Below are positions 1 to 9,325 of a DNA stretch of 64,000 nt, one piece after another. Position 1 is the stretch's first letter; each line of letters opens with the position of its first letter. The notes under the pieces were generated by a model. The model was given only the letters and a program-made list of their open reading frames with translations. It made no database searches and was not told the DNA's origin. The stretch is from Hymenobacter sp. H14-R3 (GTDB lineage Bacteria; Bacteroidota; Bacteroidia; Cytophagales; Hymenobacteraceae). The stretch lies in contig NZ_JASITD010000016.1 of the NCBI RefSeq assembly GCF_030063445.1, forward strand, positions 1 through 64,000, in the 5' to 3' direction. The translations under genes were made by a program, and so were the position numbers.

Positions 1-215
1 GGCAACGAGGGGGCGGGGCATGGGGAGGGAAGGAAAAACGGGAAGTGGTGGGCGCAAACCTGCACCAGGCACCGGGATTTGGGCCCGCCCGCAGGCTGGC
101 GGGCCGCCCGGCAACCTTATGCCGCCGCGCGCAGTTTCTTCCATCCCGCCCCGCTGCCGCCCTGGCAAACAGGCAAGTAGCCGCAACCGGCTCACGGGCA
201 CCTTTCGCTTTCCGC

Positions 216-1091
216 ATGATTATCGAACGAAAAACCTTCTCCTACAGGGATAAAGTACTCATTGAAAAGGTGCTCATAAGCACCCCTTACAGGTACGAGG
301 CTATTTTCCACAACGAAGGCTGCTTTATCCAGATTAGGGGCGCGGGCACCAAGCTGCTTTCGCCCGCCGACAACCTGCTGATAGAAAACCAGGAAGCAGT
401 GCTCATGAAGTGCGGAACCTACTTTTTGGATTTTATTCATAAGATAGCGGGCGATACCATGGAGGTTTTGGCCATCCATTTATACCCCGATATTCTCCGG
501 CAGATATACAGTACCGAGTTACCCGCCCTCCTTGAGAAAAGGGCCTACATGGGCCAGAGCACCATTATTGCCAATGAAATCATTATTTCCCGGTATGTCG
601 AATCCCTGGAATTTTACTTCCAGAACCCGGCGCTGGTCAACGACGATTTGCTGGAGTTAAAAATCAAGGAGCTGGTGCTGCTTTTGGTGCAGACCAAAAA
701 TGCCGCCTCTATTCTGGAGCTGGTAACCGACCTGTACTCTTCCCGCACCCTCAACCTGAAAAACATCATCGACCTGCACAAGCACTCCAACCTGAGCCTC
801 GAAGAGCTGGCCGCGTTGTGCCACCTCAGCCTATCGGCTTTTAAGCGGGCATTTAAAAAAATGTACGCGGACAACCCTACGCATTACTTCATCCGTGAAA
901 AGCTGAAAAAGGCCAAGGAGCTGCTCACCCTCTCCGACTTAGCAATTGGTGAAATCGCCTACGAAGCCGGCTTTAATGACCCGCTCTATTTTACCAGATT
1001 ATTTAAGAAAAGAGAAGGCATTACGCCCACCGCTTTCCGGGCCACGCACGCGCTGCCCTCGCTGGAGGGCAATGCTGCGGGGGCACCCTAA
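216..1091 (+). CDS. AraC-family transcriptional regulator
   Basis: DNA-binding regulator of about 291 residues. The last 100 residues carry the two helix-turn-helix motifs of the AraC family: a first helix pair around LSLEELAALCHLSLSAFKRAF and a second ending in the family hallmark EIAYEAGFNDPLYFTRLFKK. The N-terminal part resembles the cupin-like sensing half of such regulators, but its ligand cannot be read. The frame stays open upstream to position 45, but that extension is arginine- and proline-rich with non-native composition. The ATG at 216, opening MIIERKTFSY, is therefore preferred. The next gene is an AhpD-like protein in the same direction 180 bases on, a possible target. Confidence 0.9.
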   Translation: MIIERKTFSYRDKVLIEKVLISTPYRYEAIFHNEGCFIQIRGAGTKLLSPADNLLIENQEAVLMKCGTYFLDFIHKIAGDTMEVLAIHLYPDILRQIYSTELPALLEKRAYMGQSTIIANEIIISRYVESLEFYFQNPALVNDDLLELKIKELVLLLVQTKNAASILELVTDLYSSRTLNLKNIIDLHKHSNLSLEELAALCHLSLSAFKRAFKKMYADNPTHYFIREKLKKAKELLTLSDLAIGEIAYEAGFNDPLYFTRLFKKREGITPTAFRATHALPSLEGNAAGAP

Positions 1092-1174
1092 CGCTGCCGG
1101 AACCGGCCGGCGGCCCCTGGCGCGGCCCGGCCACGCGTGACCCGAATGTCCATAACGTAGAACGCATTATCCAG

Positions 1175-1203
1175 TTGGCCGCTTGGGGCCGCTGGTACCT
1201 TTG
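1175..1203 (+). promoter_or_regulatory. Bacteroidota-type promoter before the AhpD-like gene
   Basis: TACCTTTG at 1196-1203 matches the Bacteroidota minus-7 consensus TAnnTTTG, with a TTG at 1175-1177 separated by 18 bases as the minus-33 element. Transcription would start near 1210, giving a leader of about 60 bases before the ATG at 1273. The prediction rests on consensus matching only. Confidence 0.45.
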
Positions 1204-1272
1204 GGTTAAGAAAGACGCCACCAAAAAGCTCCCCGATTGGGGCGGCGCTTATTCCTGCTTAACCCAAAGACC

Positions 1273-1830
1273 ATGAGCACTTTCCCCATTCATACCCTCG
1301 AAACGGCCCCCGAAAAGAGCAAGCCGTTTTTGGAAACCTCCCTGAAGTCGTTCGGTATGATACCCGGCCTGCACGCAGCGCTGGCCGAAGCCCCCGGCCT
1401 GCTGGAAGCCTACCAGATGTTGCACAAGCTGTTCACCGAATCGTCGTTCGACAACGACGAGCAGACGGTGGTGTGGCAAACCATCAACGTGGAGCACGCG
1501 TGCCACTACTGCGTGCCGGCCCACACCGGCATTGCCCACATGATGAAGGTGGACCCCGCCATTACGGAGGCCCTGCGCAACCGCACGGCGCTGCCCACCA
1601 AAAAGCTCCAGGCTTTGCACGATTTCACGTTGCTGATGGTCCGCAACCGGGGCCGCGTTTCCGAGCAGGAGCTGCAAGCCTTCTACGCGGCTGGCTACGC
1701 CCAGCGCCAGGTGCTGGACATCATCCTGGGCCTGTCGCAGAAGGTAATCAGCAACTACACCAACCACGTGGCTGAAACGCCAGTGGATGAAGCTTTTAAG
1801 AAGTACGCCTGGCAGCCGGCAACGGCCTGA
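1273..1830 (+). CDS. AhpD-like carboxymuconolactone decarboxylase family protein
   Basis: Protein of 185 residues in the AhpD/CMD superfamily of small all-helical peroxidase-reductase proteins. The diagnostic redox site is visible as EHACHYCVPAHTGIAH: a CxxC pair followed by the conserved histidine three residues later. Members pass electrons to peroxiredoxins or act as stress-related oxidoreductases. The exact partner here is unknown. The ATG at 1273 follows a plausible promoter and is chosen over an in-frame start at 1237 that would add untypical residues. The stop overlaps the first codon of the decayed hydrolase that follows, which suggests that a recombination junction lies immediately downstream. 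Confidence 0.85.
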   Translation: MSTFPIHTLETAPEKSKPFLETSLKSFGMIPGLHAALAEAPGLLEAYQMLHKLFTESSFDNDEQTVVWQTINVEHACHYCVPAHTGIAHMMKVDPAITEALRNRTALPTKKLQALHDFTLLMVRNRGRVSEQELQAFYAAGYAQRQVLDIILGLSQKVISNYTNHVAETPVDEAFKKYAWQPATA

Positions 1831-2554
1831 AGCTGCGCTGGACAAACCAGCAAGTTGCCAAGCACCGCCCCGACTGCGTGGTTGTGCAGAGCGAGTCGGC
1901 CGAGTTTACCCACGAGCTGCGGGCCGAGCGCACGCCCGAGGTGCAGCTGGACAATAAGCTGCGCTTCCTCTCCCTGGATTTGCTCTATGCCCACCACCCC
2001 GACGGCGAAGTGTGCGCCTACCTGCATAAAAACGGCCTGAGCCAGCAGGAGTACGACTGGTTTATGGCCGGCGAGCCGCCGGGCTACCAGATTATGGGCA
2101 ACGACTACTACGGCCGCAACGAGCGCATGATTCTGCCCGATAGTGAGGTAGTGACGGCCACCGATGTGCTGGGTTGGTTCAACATCACCCACGAGTACTA
2201 CCTGCGCTACCGCAAGCCGGTCATGCGCACCGAAACCAACGTGCTTGACCCCAATGAGGCCCCCGTTTGGCTTTGGAAGCAGTGGGCAAATGTTTGCAGA
2301 TGCGTAATGTCGGTGTACCCGTGCTGGGCTTAACGTGGTATTCGCTTATCGACCAGGTGGACTGGAACATCGGCCTGGCCCGCAAGGAGGGCACCGTGAA
2401 CGGCTGCGGCCTCTTCGACCCGGACCGCAACCCCCGGCCCGTGGCGGAGGCCTACCGCAAGCTGCTACGCGAGTACGGCAACATCACCATTGTGCCCCAC
2501 GGCGAGCTGTTTGAGCAAACCAGCCGCCCAGCCACGCTCAAGGTAGACATGTAG
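1830..2554 (+). pseudogene. Glycoside hydrolase remnant (5' truncated, frameshifted)
   Basis: The open frame runs directly into the AhpD-like stop codon with no start, reading KLRWTNQQVAKHRPDCVVVQ and continuing to about 2290 (NVLDPNEAPVWLWKQW). The same protein resumes in another frame as LQMRNVGVPVLGLTWYSLID through VDWNIGLARKEGTVNGCGLFD to the stop at 2554. The pattern, with a conserved TWYSLID..DW segment and a closing GLFD..RNPRPVAEAYRKL, resembles the C-terminal half of a TIM-barrel glycosidase similar to family 1. The catalytic N-terminal part is absent, and one frameshift near 2290 breaks the rest. It is almost certainly non-functional. The family assignment is tentative. Confidence 0.65.
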
Positions 2555-2590
2555 CCGGCCGTAGTTGCTACTGCTCTTCCCAACTTACCG

Positions 2591-3016
2591 ATGAGCACGA
2601 CCACCGTAGCCCAGCTGCTTGACCAGCACCAAGCCTGCGGCCGCTATTTTGACGTGGACGGCGTACGCGCCTTCGCCCTCGACTACGGGCAAGGCGAGCC
2701 CGTGCTCTGCCTCCACGGCGTGCCCACTTCTGCCTGCCTGTTTCGCAAAATGCTGCGCAGCCTCGAAGCCCAGGGCCTGCGCGGCATTTCTGTGGACCTG
2801 CCGGGCCTGGGCCTCACGGGCCGCCCGGCAGACTTCGACTACACCTTCCGGGGCTTTGCCCGTTTTCTGCACCGCGCCACCGAGGCCCTGGGTCTGCAGC
2901 AGGGCTACCACCTGGTAGTGCACGATATCGGCGGGGCCATCGGGCTGGCTTTGGCCGCCGACCATCCGCTCGCCCCCTGCGGGGCAGGCCGAAAGCAGGG
3001 TTGTCGGGGGCAGTAG
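2591..3016 (+). pseudogene. Truncated alpha/beta hydrolase
   Basis: The first 125 codons are a normal alpha/beta hydrolase N-terminus. It has the strand and oxyanion region VLCLHGVPTSACLFRKML, then SVDLPGLGLTGRP, and the nucleophile elbow VVHDIGGAIGLALA, with an aspartate nucleophile as in haloalkane dehalogenases and epoxide hydrolases. Homology stops shortly after the elbow, near 2968. The frame then runs into unrelated GC-rich sequence and ends at 3016 after 141 residues, whereas the family is about 280-300. The catalytic acid and histidine are missing. This is a 3' deletion scar next to the equally broken glycosidase. Confidence 0.8.
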
Positions 3017-3293
3017 GTTGCCACTGAGGAGCAGGTGCCTACGCGGGCAGCAGGCGACTGGAGCCGGGCCGGGCAACTGGCGAACAGGGCCGGCAGTCGC
3101 GGTCTCACTGGTGCCCTTGCCGCCGCCACCCGGTTTTTTTTGGTCTTTTTAGGCCCGGGCCCCAACCAGCGCGTTTTTTTTCCTCGTAGGTTGTAAGGTT
3201 GGTAGTCGGGGCGGCGACAATCGGACCAGGGCTACCGCCGCCGGCTGGCGGGGCCAACTTATTTCGCACCCGCCCGTTTGGGCACCTACTCTT

Positions 3294-3995
3294 TTGGCCC
3301 TACTTCCCACCACCCGCATTGCCGTTCTGCTCTTCACCCGCTCGGCGGGCGAGGAAGGAGCGCGCAAGCGATTCTTGAGCCACGGCACCCGTGCCGACAA
3401 CGCGGCGGTGGCCGCCCGCCTCATCGAGCACGCCACCGCCACGGCCCGCCGGGCCGGCGTCGATTTTGTGTGCGTAGACTCGGCCCAGCAGGCCGGGGCC
3501 ACGTTTGGCGAGCGGCTGGCCGGGGCCGTGCGGGCCACCTTCGCGCTGGGCTACGAGCACCTGCTCATTATTGGCAACGACTGCCCGCAGCTTACCGCGG
3601 CTTGCCTGCGGCGGGCCGTGGCGGCGGTGCAGGCCACCGGCGCAGTGCTGGGGCCCGCCACCGATGGCGGCGTGTATCTGCTGGGCCTGTCGCGGGCCTT
3701 GTTTGAAAGTGCGGCCTGGCTGGCGCTGCCCTGGCAAACCCAGCACCTGGGCGCGGCCCTGCGCCGGCAGCTGCGGCGGCTGGGCGCAGTGGTGCACCAG
3801 CTGCCCGCCCTGGCCGACATCGACGATGCGGCCGGCCTGGCGCGGGTGCTGCGGCAGCCCCTTGCCCGGCCGCTGCGGCGCGGCCTGCACCGGCTGCGCA
3901 CCACCCGGCGGCGCGGGGCGCGCCCCGCCGGGCCACGGGCCAGCCAGCGGGGCCACCTGGCCGCCCGCCCCCACCGAGGGCCGCCGGCCCGCTGA
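3294..3995 (+). CDS. DUF2064 / TIGR04282-type glycosyltransferase-like protein
   Basis: About 233 residues with the layout of the DUF2064 family, which has a nucleotide-diphospho-sugar transferase fold. It opens with IAVLLFTRSAGEE, followed by the conserved LLIIGNDCPQLTAACLRRAV and GPATDGGVYLLGLSRALF segments and a PALADIDDAAGL motif near the end. Related proteins are often named for arsenosugar synthesis, but no ArsM or arsenosugar radical SAM enzyme is near, so the substrate is open. No ATG suits. TTG at 3294 or a further upstream GTG/TTG is likely. The last 45 residues are arginine- and proline-rich and may be a run-on. Confidence 0.7.
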   Translation: MALLPTTRIAVLLFTRSAGEEGARKRFLSHGTRADNAAVAARLIEHATATARRAGVDFVCVDSAQQAGATFGERLAGAVRATFALGYEHLLIIGNDCPQLTAACLRRAVAAVQATGAVLGPATDGGVYLLGLSRALFESAAWLALPWQTQHLGAALRRQLRRLGAVVHQLPALADIDDAAGLARVLRQPLARPLRRGLHRLRTTRRRGARPAGPRASQRGHLAARPHRGPPAR

Positions 3996-4104
3996 AACTT
4001 CCGATGATTTGCCGGTCCGGGGTCGGGCGGGGCTGCTTATGGGCGGCCGCGCCCGACCCTGACCGGCCCACGCGTTTCGTTTCAGCTTGCTTGCAGCCAT
4101 TTTT

Positions 4105-7100
4105 ATGAATAGATTTTTCCCGTTTATAGCCCTTTTGGTGGGCTTGTTATTGCCCACTTTGCCGGCCTGGGCGCAGGTCGATTTGGTGGTGTCAGTGCAG
4201 GATATTGCCCGCCGGCCGGTGGTGGGCTTGCCGGTGCACCTCGACAATGCCGCCATCGGCTTCAGTACCGAGCAGCCCACCGATGCCCAGGGCAAGGCCC
4301 GCTTCCGGGGCCTGAGCACGGCCGGCAGCTACGCCGTGAGCACCACCGTGAGCGACAAGTACCAGGCCGTGCGCGAAGCCAGCCTGGTGCTGCGCGCCAA
4401 CTCCAGCCCCAGCGTGACGCTGGTGCTGCCCAATATCAGCACCCAGGAGCTGGCCGGCGTGGTGGTGCGCGCCCCCAACAACGCCACCACCATCAACACC
4501 CAGAACGCGGAGGTGTCGTCGGAACTCTCGGCCCGCGAGCTGCGCGAGATTCCGATTGAGGCCCGCGACATCACCCGCGCCCTCTACCGCCTGCCCAACG
4601 TGACGCTGGCCACCGGCTTCTTCTCCGAAGCGCCCAACGTGAGTATTAATGGGGCCAATGGCTTGTATACCAATTACTTGATTGACGGCCTCGATAACAA
4701 CGAGAATTTCCTGGGCGGGCAGCGCTTCGCCATTCCGGTGGGCTTTGCTCAGGGCGTGAGCGTGCTCACCAACAACTTCTCGACCGAGTTTGGCAACTCG
4801 GCCAACGGCATCGTGAACGTGACCACCAAGTCGGGTTCCAACAACCTCTCGGCCGAGGCGTTTTACCTCACCCGGCCCGGCCCGGGCATTGATGGCAAAA
4901 CCGCGTTTCCGCAGCGCGACCTCTCGGGCAACCAGGTGCAGAACGGCTTTCAGCGCCAGCAGTTTGGCTTTGCCGTGGGCGGGGCGCTGGTGAAGGACAA
5001 GACGTTTTTTTACCTGAACGCCGAGCAGACGTTCGACCGCAAGGACAACGCCCTCACCTCGCCCGCGCTGGGCGTGGCCGCCACGGTGCGGGGCCAAAAC
5101 CGCTTCACCTACCTCTCGGGCAAGCTCGACCAGCGCTGGACGGACCGGTTCCGGTCGTCGCTGCGGGCCAACGTGGGCATCGTGAACATTGCGCGCCAGG
5201 GCGGTGGCCTCGACGGCGGCGTGGCTTTCCCCTCCACGGGCAATAAGCAGGACCGCAACTCGGTGGAAATTGCCAGCCAGAACATTTACGTGGGCCGCAA
5301 CTTCACTTCGGAAACCGATTTGCAGTACGCCACTTTCCGCTGGAACTACGCCGGGGCCGACAACCCTAACAGCCCCGACGTGACCGTGCAAGACCCTGCC
5401 GGCCAACCCATTGCCGTACTCGGCCACCCCGGCTACCTCTTCGACTCGCACCAGCGCACCTGGCAGGCCCAGCAGAAATTTACGCTCGTGCAGGGCCGCA
5501 ATACCTTCAAGGCGGGCCTGGGCCTCATCAGCACCGCGCACCTGCTGTACGGCGGCGGCAACCCCAACGGCAGCTACACCGTGCGGCTGAACCCGACGCA
5601 GCTGGCGGCGCTGGCCGCCCGCAACCTGGGCCCCGGCCTGAGTATCAACGACGTGCCGGCCGATGCCCAGGTGCTCAACTACAGCGTGGAACTGCGCCCG
5701 GCCTCCTTCGGCACCACCCAGAACCTGTACAATATCTACCTCGAAGACCAGGTGGCCGTGACCGACCGCCTGAACGTGACCCTGGGCCTGCGCTACGACT
5801 ACGACAACCTCTCGAAGGGTGGGGCCGAGCACGGCGACCGCAACAACGTGGCGCCCCGCGCCAACTTCAACTACCGGCTCACCGAGCGCAGCGCCCTGCG
5901 CGGCGGCTACGGCCTGTTCTACGACAAGATTCTGTACACCGTGTACAGCGATGCGTTGCAGCAGAACACGACCTCGGCCGACTACAAAGCCCAGCTGCGC
6001 GAGCTGGTGCGCGTGGGCGCGCTGCCCGGCAGCACCAACGTGGACCGCATCACCTTCGATGGCAACCTGAGCGGCAGCGCTGCCAACGTGGCCTACCTGC
6101 AAGGCCCCTCGGCCAGCACCCTGCAAGGCCAGCGCGCCAGCGTGCCCAGCCTGGAGCGCCGCATTCTGAACCCCAACGGCTACCAGAACCCCTACTCGTA
6201 CCAGAGCACGCTGGGCTACCAGTACCAGGTCAATCGTAAAACGCTGTTATACGTGGACTTGATGTATAATCGCTCCTACGACCTGTTTCGGCTGCGCAAC
6301 GTGAATGCCGTGTCGGACTACGCCCAGACCGACCCCAACAACGTGACCGTGCGCACCGCCGCCCAGGCCAACGCCACCCGGCCGGTGCCCATTCTGGCCG
6401 ATGGCAGCGCCCTTATTGGGGGGCAGCGCGTGCCGGGCGTGGCCACCAACGTGGTCGAAACCGAGTCGGCGGGCCGCTCGCGCTACGCGGCCGCCAGCTT
6501 CAACATCCAGCACGATGCCGGGGACGAGAAGTTTGGCTACCGCCTGGTTTACACGCTTTCGAACCTGAAAAACGACACCGAGGACGTGAACTTCCGCGCC
6601 GCCGACGCCAACAACTACGGCCCCGAGTTTGCCAACTCCATCAACGACCGCACCAACGTTATCAATGCCATCGGCAGTTACTATCCCATTAAGAACCTGC
6701 GCTTTACGCTGGCGGCGCTACTGCAAAGTGGTCAGCCCGTGAACCGCGTAACGGGGACTTACCTGGTGCCCGGTACCACCAACGTATTCACCAACGACCT
6801 GAACGGCGACGGCAGCTCGTTTAGCAGCGCCTACCTCGGCAACGCCGACCGCTACCCCGGCGAAAGCCGCAACTCCGACCGCCTGCCCTGGTCCAAGACC
6901 TTCGACGTGGCGGCGCAGTACACGCTGCACTTTGGGGAGAAAACCAGCCGCGTGGAACTGACCGCCGACGTGTTTAACGTGCTCAACACCCAGAACCTGA
7001 GCGGCTACGCCAACAACGCCACCCAGAGCAACCAGATTCAGACCGGCCCGGCCGGCTCGGGTATCATCCGGCGCAACGCGAGTGCGCCGCGTCAGTTCCA

Positions 7101-7125
7101 GTTTGGCCTGCGCTACGCGCTGTAA
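4105..7125 (+). CDS. TonB-dependent receptor
   Basis: Outer-membrane transporter of 1006 residues. A signal peptide (MNRFFPFIALLVGLLL, cut after AWAQ) is followed by a carboxypeptidase-regulatory-like beta-sandwich domain (residues about 25-110), then the plug. In the plug, LAGVVVRAP and later SINGANGLYTNYLIDGLDNN stand out, with the conserved GNSANGIVNVTTKSGSN close of the plug. The rest is a 22-strand-type barrel with repeated tyrosine-rich strands, ending in FQFGLRYAL with the usual C-terminal aromatic/hydrophobic signature. No SusD partner follows. Instead, a binding-protein ABC importer follows in the same direction, so the pair probably moves one small molecule across both membranes. 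ATG 4105 is chosen because it begins the signal peptide. Confidence 0.93.
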   Translation: MNRFFPFIALLVGLLLPTLPAWAQVDLVVSVQDIARRPVVGLPVHLDNAAIGFSTEQPTDAQGKARFRGLSTAGSYAVSTTVSDKYQAVREASLVLRANSSPSVTLVLPNISTQELAGVVVRAPNNATTINTQNAEVSSELSARELREIPIEARDITRALYRLPNVTLATGFFSEAPNVSINGANGLYTNYLIDGLDNNENFLGGQRFAIPVGFAQGVSVLTNNFSTEFGNSANGIVNVTTKSGSNNLSAEAFYLTRPGPGIDGKTAFPQRDLSGNQVQNGFQRQQFGFAVGGALVKDKTFFYLNAEQTFDRKDNALTSPALGVAATVRGQNRFTYLSGKLDQRWTDRFRSSLRANVGIVNIARQGGGLDGGVAFPSTGNKQDRNSVEIASQNIYVGRNFTSETDLQYATFRWNYAGADNPNSPDVTVQDPAGQPIAVLGHPGYLFDSHQRTWQAQQKFTLVQGRNTFKAGLGLISTAHLLYGGGNPNGSYTVRLNPTQLAALAARNLGPGLSINDVPADAQVLNYSVELRPASFGTTQNLYNIYLEDQVAVTDRLNVTLGLRYDYDNLSKGGAEHGDRNNVAPRANFNYRLTERSALRGGYGLFYDKILYTVYSDALQQNTTSADYKAQLRELVRVGALPGSTNVDRITFDGNLSGSAANVAYLQGPSASTLQGQRASVPSLERRILNPNGYQNPYSYQSTLGYQYQVNRKTLLYVDLMYNRSYDLFRLRNVNAVSDYAQTDPNNVTVRTAAQANATRPVPILADGSALIGGQRVPGVATNVVETESAGRSRYAAASFNIQHDAGDEKFGYRLVYTLSNLKNDTEDVNFRAADANNYGPEFANSINDRTNVINAIGSYYPIKNLRFTLAALLQSGQPVNRVTGTYLVPGTTNVFTNDLNGDGSSFSSAYLGNADRYPGESRNSDRLPWSKTFDVAAQYTLHFGEKTSRVELTADVFNVLNTQNLSGYANNATQSNQIQTGPAGSGIIRRNASAPRQFQFGLRYAL

Positions 7126-7137
7126 ACGTTGCTGGCA

Positions 7138-7234
7138 CGTCATGCGGAGCGAAGCGGAGCATCTCTACCGCTTCGTTGCAACAGTTCGGGCGAAGCGACA
7201 GAAGTGCTTCGACTACGCTTCGCTCCGCATGACG
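7138..7234. repeat. Inverted repeat, GTCATGC family
   Basis: Two perfect 19-base arms (7138-7156 and 7216-7234, core CGTCATGCGGAGCGAAGCG) enclose about 60 bases that contain further GAAGC-type blocks. It fills the gap between the TonB receptor and the binding-protein gene. Related inverted repeats sit at 26437-26514 and 37053-37103. It could fold as a hairpin in the transcript or be a mobile interspersed repeat. Confidence 0.8.
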
Positions 7235-7257
7235 ACCTTTTAGACGCACACTTTTCT

Positions 7258-8496
7258 ATGAAAAAAATATTCTTCCTGCTTTTGTCCGCTGCCACCTTGC
7301 TTGCCGGGTGCGGTACCGCCCCGAACGAAGCGCGCACGCCGCAGCAAACCCTGGCGCAAAGCTGGCCGCAGATTGAAAACAAGGGTAAAAACCAGCCCGT
7401 GACGCTGGTGATGTGGCAGGGCGACCCGCTCATCAACCAGTACATGAACACCTACGTGAAGCCCGAGGTGCAGCGCCGCTACGGTATTGAGCTGCAGCTG
7501 GTGGCCGGGCAGGGCGCGCAACTGGTGCAAACGCTGGCCGCCGAGCAGCAGGCCAACCAGCCCAGCGAGGCCGACATGGTGTGGATAAACGGCGAAACCT
7601 TTTACCAGCTGCGGCAGGTAGATGCGCTGCTGGGCCCCTTCGTGGAGAAGCTGCCCAACGCCCGGCTGCTGGATTTGCAGAACCCCTTCATTAACACCGA
7701 CTTCCAGCAGCCCATTGCTGGTATGGAGTGCCCCTGGGGCAACGTGCAGTTCAACATTATCTACGATTCGGCGCGGGTGGCGCAGCCGCCCCGCTCGTTT
7801 GCCGAGCTGCCGGCCTACCTCAAGGCCCACCCCGGCCAGTTCACCATCCCCAACGAGTTTACGGGCATGACCCTGCTCAAATCGTGGATGATAGCCTTGT
7901 CGGGCAACCCGGCACTATTCCGGGGCAAGTTTGACGAGGCCGTGTATAAAAAGTGGTCGGGCGAGCTGTGGCGGGTCATCAATACCAGCAAGCCCTACTT
8001 CTGGAAGCAGGGCCAGACGTTTCCCGAGCAGTTGGCCCTGCTGCACCAGCTTTTTGCCAACGGCGAGGTGGCCTTCACGTTCTCCAACAACGACGCAGAA
8101 GTGGATAACAAGGTGAACCAGAAGGTGTTTCCGGCCACGGCCCGCGCCTACGTGCCCCTGCCGGGCACTATTCAGAACGCCCACTACCTGGGCGTGGTGC
8201 GGGGCGCCCAGCACCCCGAGGCCGCCCTGCTGGTCATCAATTTCCTGATTTCGCCCGAGGCGCAGCTCAAGAAGATGGACCCCAACGTGTGGGGCGACCA
8301 CACGGTGCTGAACCTGGCGGCCCTGCCGGCAAGCCAGCGGCAGCAGTTCGAGCGGCTGCCCTCGCGGCGCTACGCCCCGCGGCGCGCCGCCATTCAGGGC
8401 CGCGCCCTGCCCGAGCCCGACCCGGAGTACATGACCCGCCTGTTCAAGGATTTTCGTACCTATATCATTGAAAGCCATGCCGTTCCGGCTTCCTAA
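7258..8496 (+). CDS. YnjB-type ABC transporter substrate-binding lipoprotein
   Basis: 412-residue periplasmic solute-binding protein. A lipoprotein signal peptide ends in the lipobox LLAGC (Cys about residue 18). Family signatures match E. coli YnjB (COG4134): VTLVMWQGDPLINQYMNTYV near the start, MVWINGETFYQL, and GMECPWGNVQFNIIYDSARV. The substrate of this transporter family is not established. It is the second gene of the import block, and its last 20 bases overlap the first permease start, so translation is coupled. ATG 7258 is chosen because it starts the signal peptide. The frame extends upstream into the inverted repeat without meaning. Confidence 0.88.
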   Translation: MKKIFFLLLSAATLLAGCGTAPNEARTPQQTLAQSWPQIENKGKNQPVTLVMWQGDPLINQYMNTYVKPEVQRRYGIELQLVAGQGAQLVQTLAAEQQANQPSEADMVWINGETFYQLRQVDALLGPFVEKLPNARLLDLQNPFINTDFQQPIAGMECPWGNVQFNIIYDSARVAQPPRSFAELPAYLKAHPGQFTIPNEFTGMTLLKSWMIALSGNPALFRGKFDEAVYKKWSGELWRVINTSKPYFWKQGQTFPEQLALLHQLFANGEVAFTFSNNDAEVDNKVNQKVFPATARAYVPLPGTIQNAHYLGVVRGAQHPEAALLVINFLISPEAQLKKMDPNVWGDHTVLNLAALPASQRQQFERLPSRRYAPRRAAIQGRALPEPDPEYMTRLFKDFRTYIIESHAVPAS

Positions 8497-9325
8497 GCTG
8501 CTGCTGGGCAGCTACGGCCTACTGGTGGTGGGCCTGCCGCTGGCGGGGCTGGCCTACGCCCTGCTGGGCAGCGTGGGGCTGGCCGGGCCGCTGGCGGCGG
8601 GCTGCACGGGCCGCTACTGGCTGGCGCTGGGCCACGACACGAGCCTGCTCTACGCCGCCCTGTACAGCGCGGCCGTGGCGGGCGCGGTGCTACTGCTGTC
8701 GGTGGGCCTGGCGCTGGCCCTGGTGCTGGGCGCGCAGGCCTCGCTGCGGCGGGGGCCGCTGCTGGGCCTGCTCTACGTGCCCCTGCTGATGCCCACGCTG
8801 GTGATGGCCTTCTACCTGTTTCAGCTGCTGAGCCGGGCCGGCTGGCTGGCCCGCGTGAGCTACCAGGCGGGGCTCACTGGCCGGCTGGAGGACTTCCCGG
8901 AGCTGGTGCAGGACGCGGCTGGCGTGGGCATTGTGTTGGCGCAGGTGCTGCTCACGTTTCCGTTTCTGGCCCTGCTTTTTCAGGCCATCTACCAGGAAAG
9001 CCGCCTCGACGACTACTACCAGCTCACGCGCACGCTGGGGGCCAGCGCGGGGCAGTTTCGGCGGCGGGTGGCCCTGCCGCTGCTGCTGCGCCGGGCCGCC
9101 CCCACGCTGCTGCTGAGCGCGGTAGCCACCCTGGGGGCCTATGATATTCCGCTGCTGCTGGGCCGCCCCTACCCCCAAATGCTGTCCGTGTACCTCACCA
9201 CCCGTTTGCAGCGCTTCGACTTGCGCGAACTGCCGGCCGCCTACCTGGCCGGCTTCGTGGTGGCGGGCGGGCTGCTGGTTTTGCTGGTGCTGGCCCTGCG
9301 CACTATCCGTCGCCATGCGCTCTAA
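8477..9325 (+). CDS. ABC transporter permease, YnjC-like first half
   Basis: Inner-membrane permease of 282 residues with about six hydrophobic segments and the binding-protein-dependent permease (EAA) loop seen as TRTLGASAGQFRRRVALPLLL. In E. coli the two permease domains of this transporter are fused in YnjC. Here they are two separate genes, this being the N-terminal equivalent. The start codon lies inside the upstream binding-protein gene (20-base overlap), and its end overlaps the next permease by 11 bases. Confidence 0.87.
   Translation: MPFRLPKLLLGSYGLLVVGLPLAGLAYALLGSVGLAGPLAAGCTGRYWLALGHDTSLLYAALYSAAVAGAVLLLSVGLALALVLGAQASLRRGPLLGLLYVPLLMPTLVMAFYLFQLLSRAGWLARVSYQAGLTGRLEDFPELVQDAAGVGIVLAQVLLTFPFLALLFQAIYQESRLDDYYQLTRTLGASAGQFRRRVALPLLLRRAAPTLLLSAVATLGAYDIPLLLGRPYPQMLSVYLTTRLQRFDLRELPAAYLAGFVVAGGLLVLLVLALRTIRRHAL

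Noticed and set aside
4192..6126. Long minus-strand frame of 644 codons opposite the TonB receptor
   Set aside because: Composition (histidine-, valine- and glycine-rich, no domains) is typical of the antisense shadow of a high-GC gene, and the plus strand has a clear receptor.
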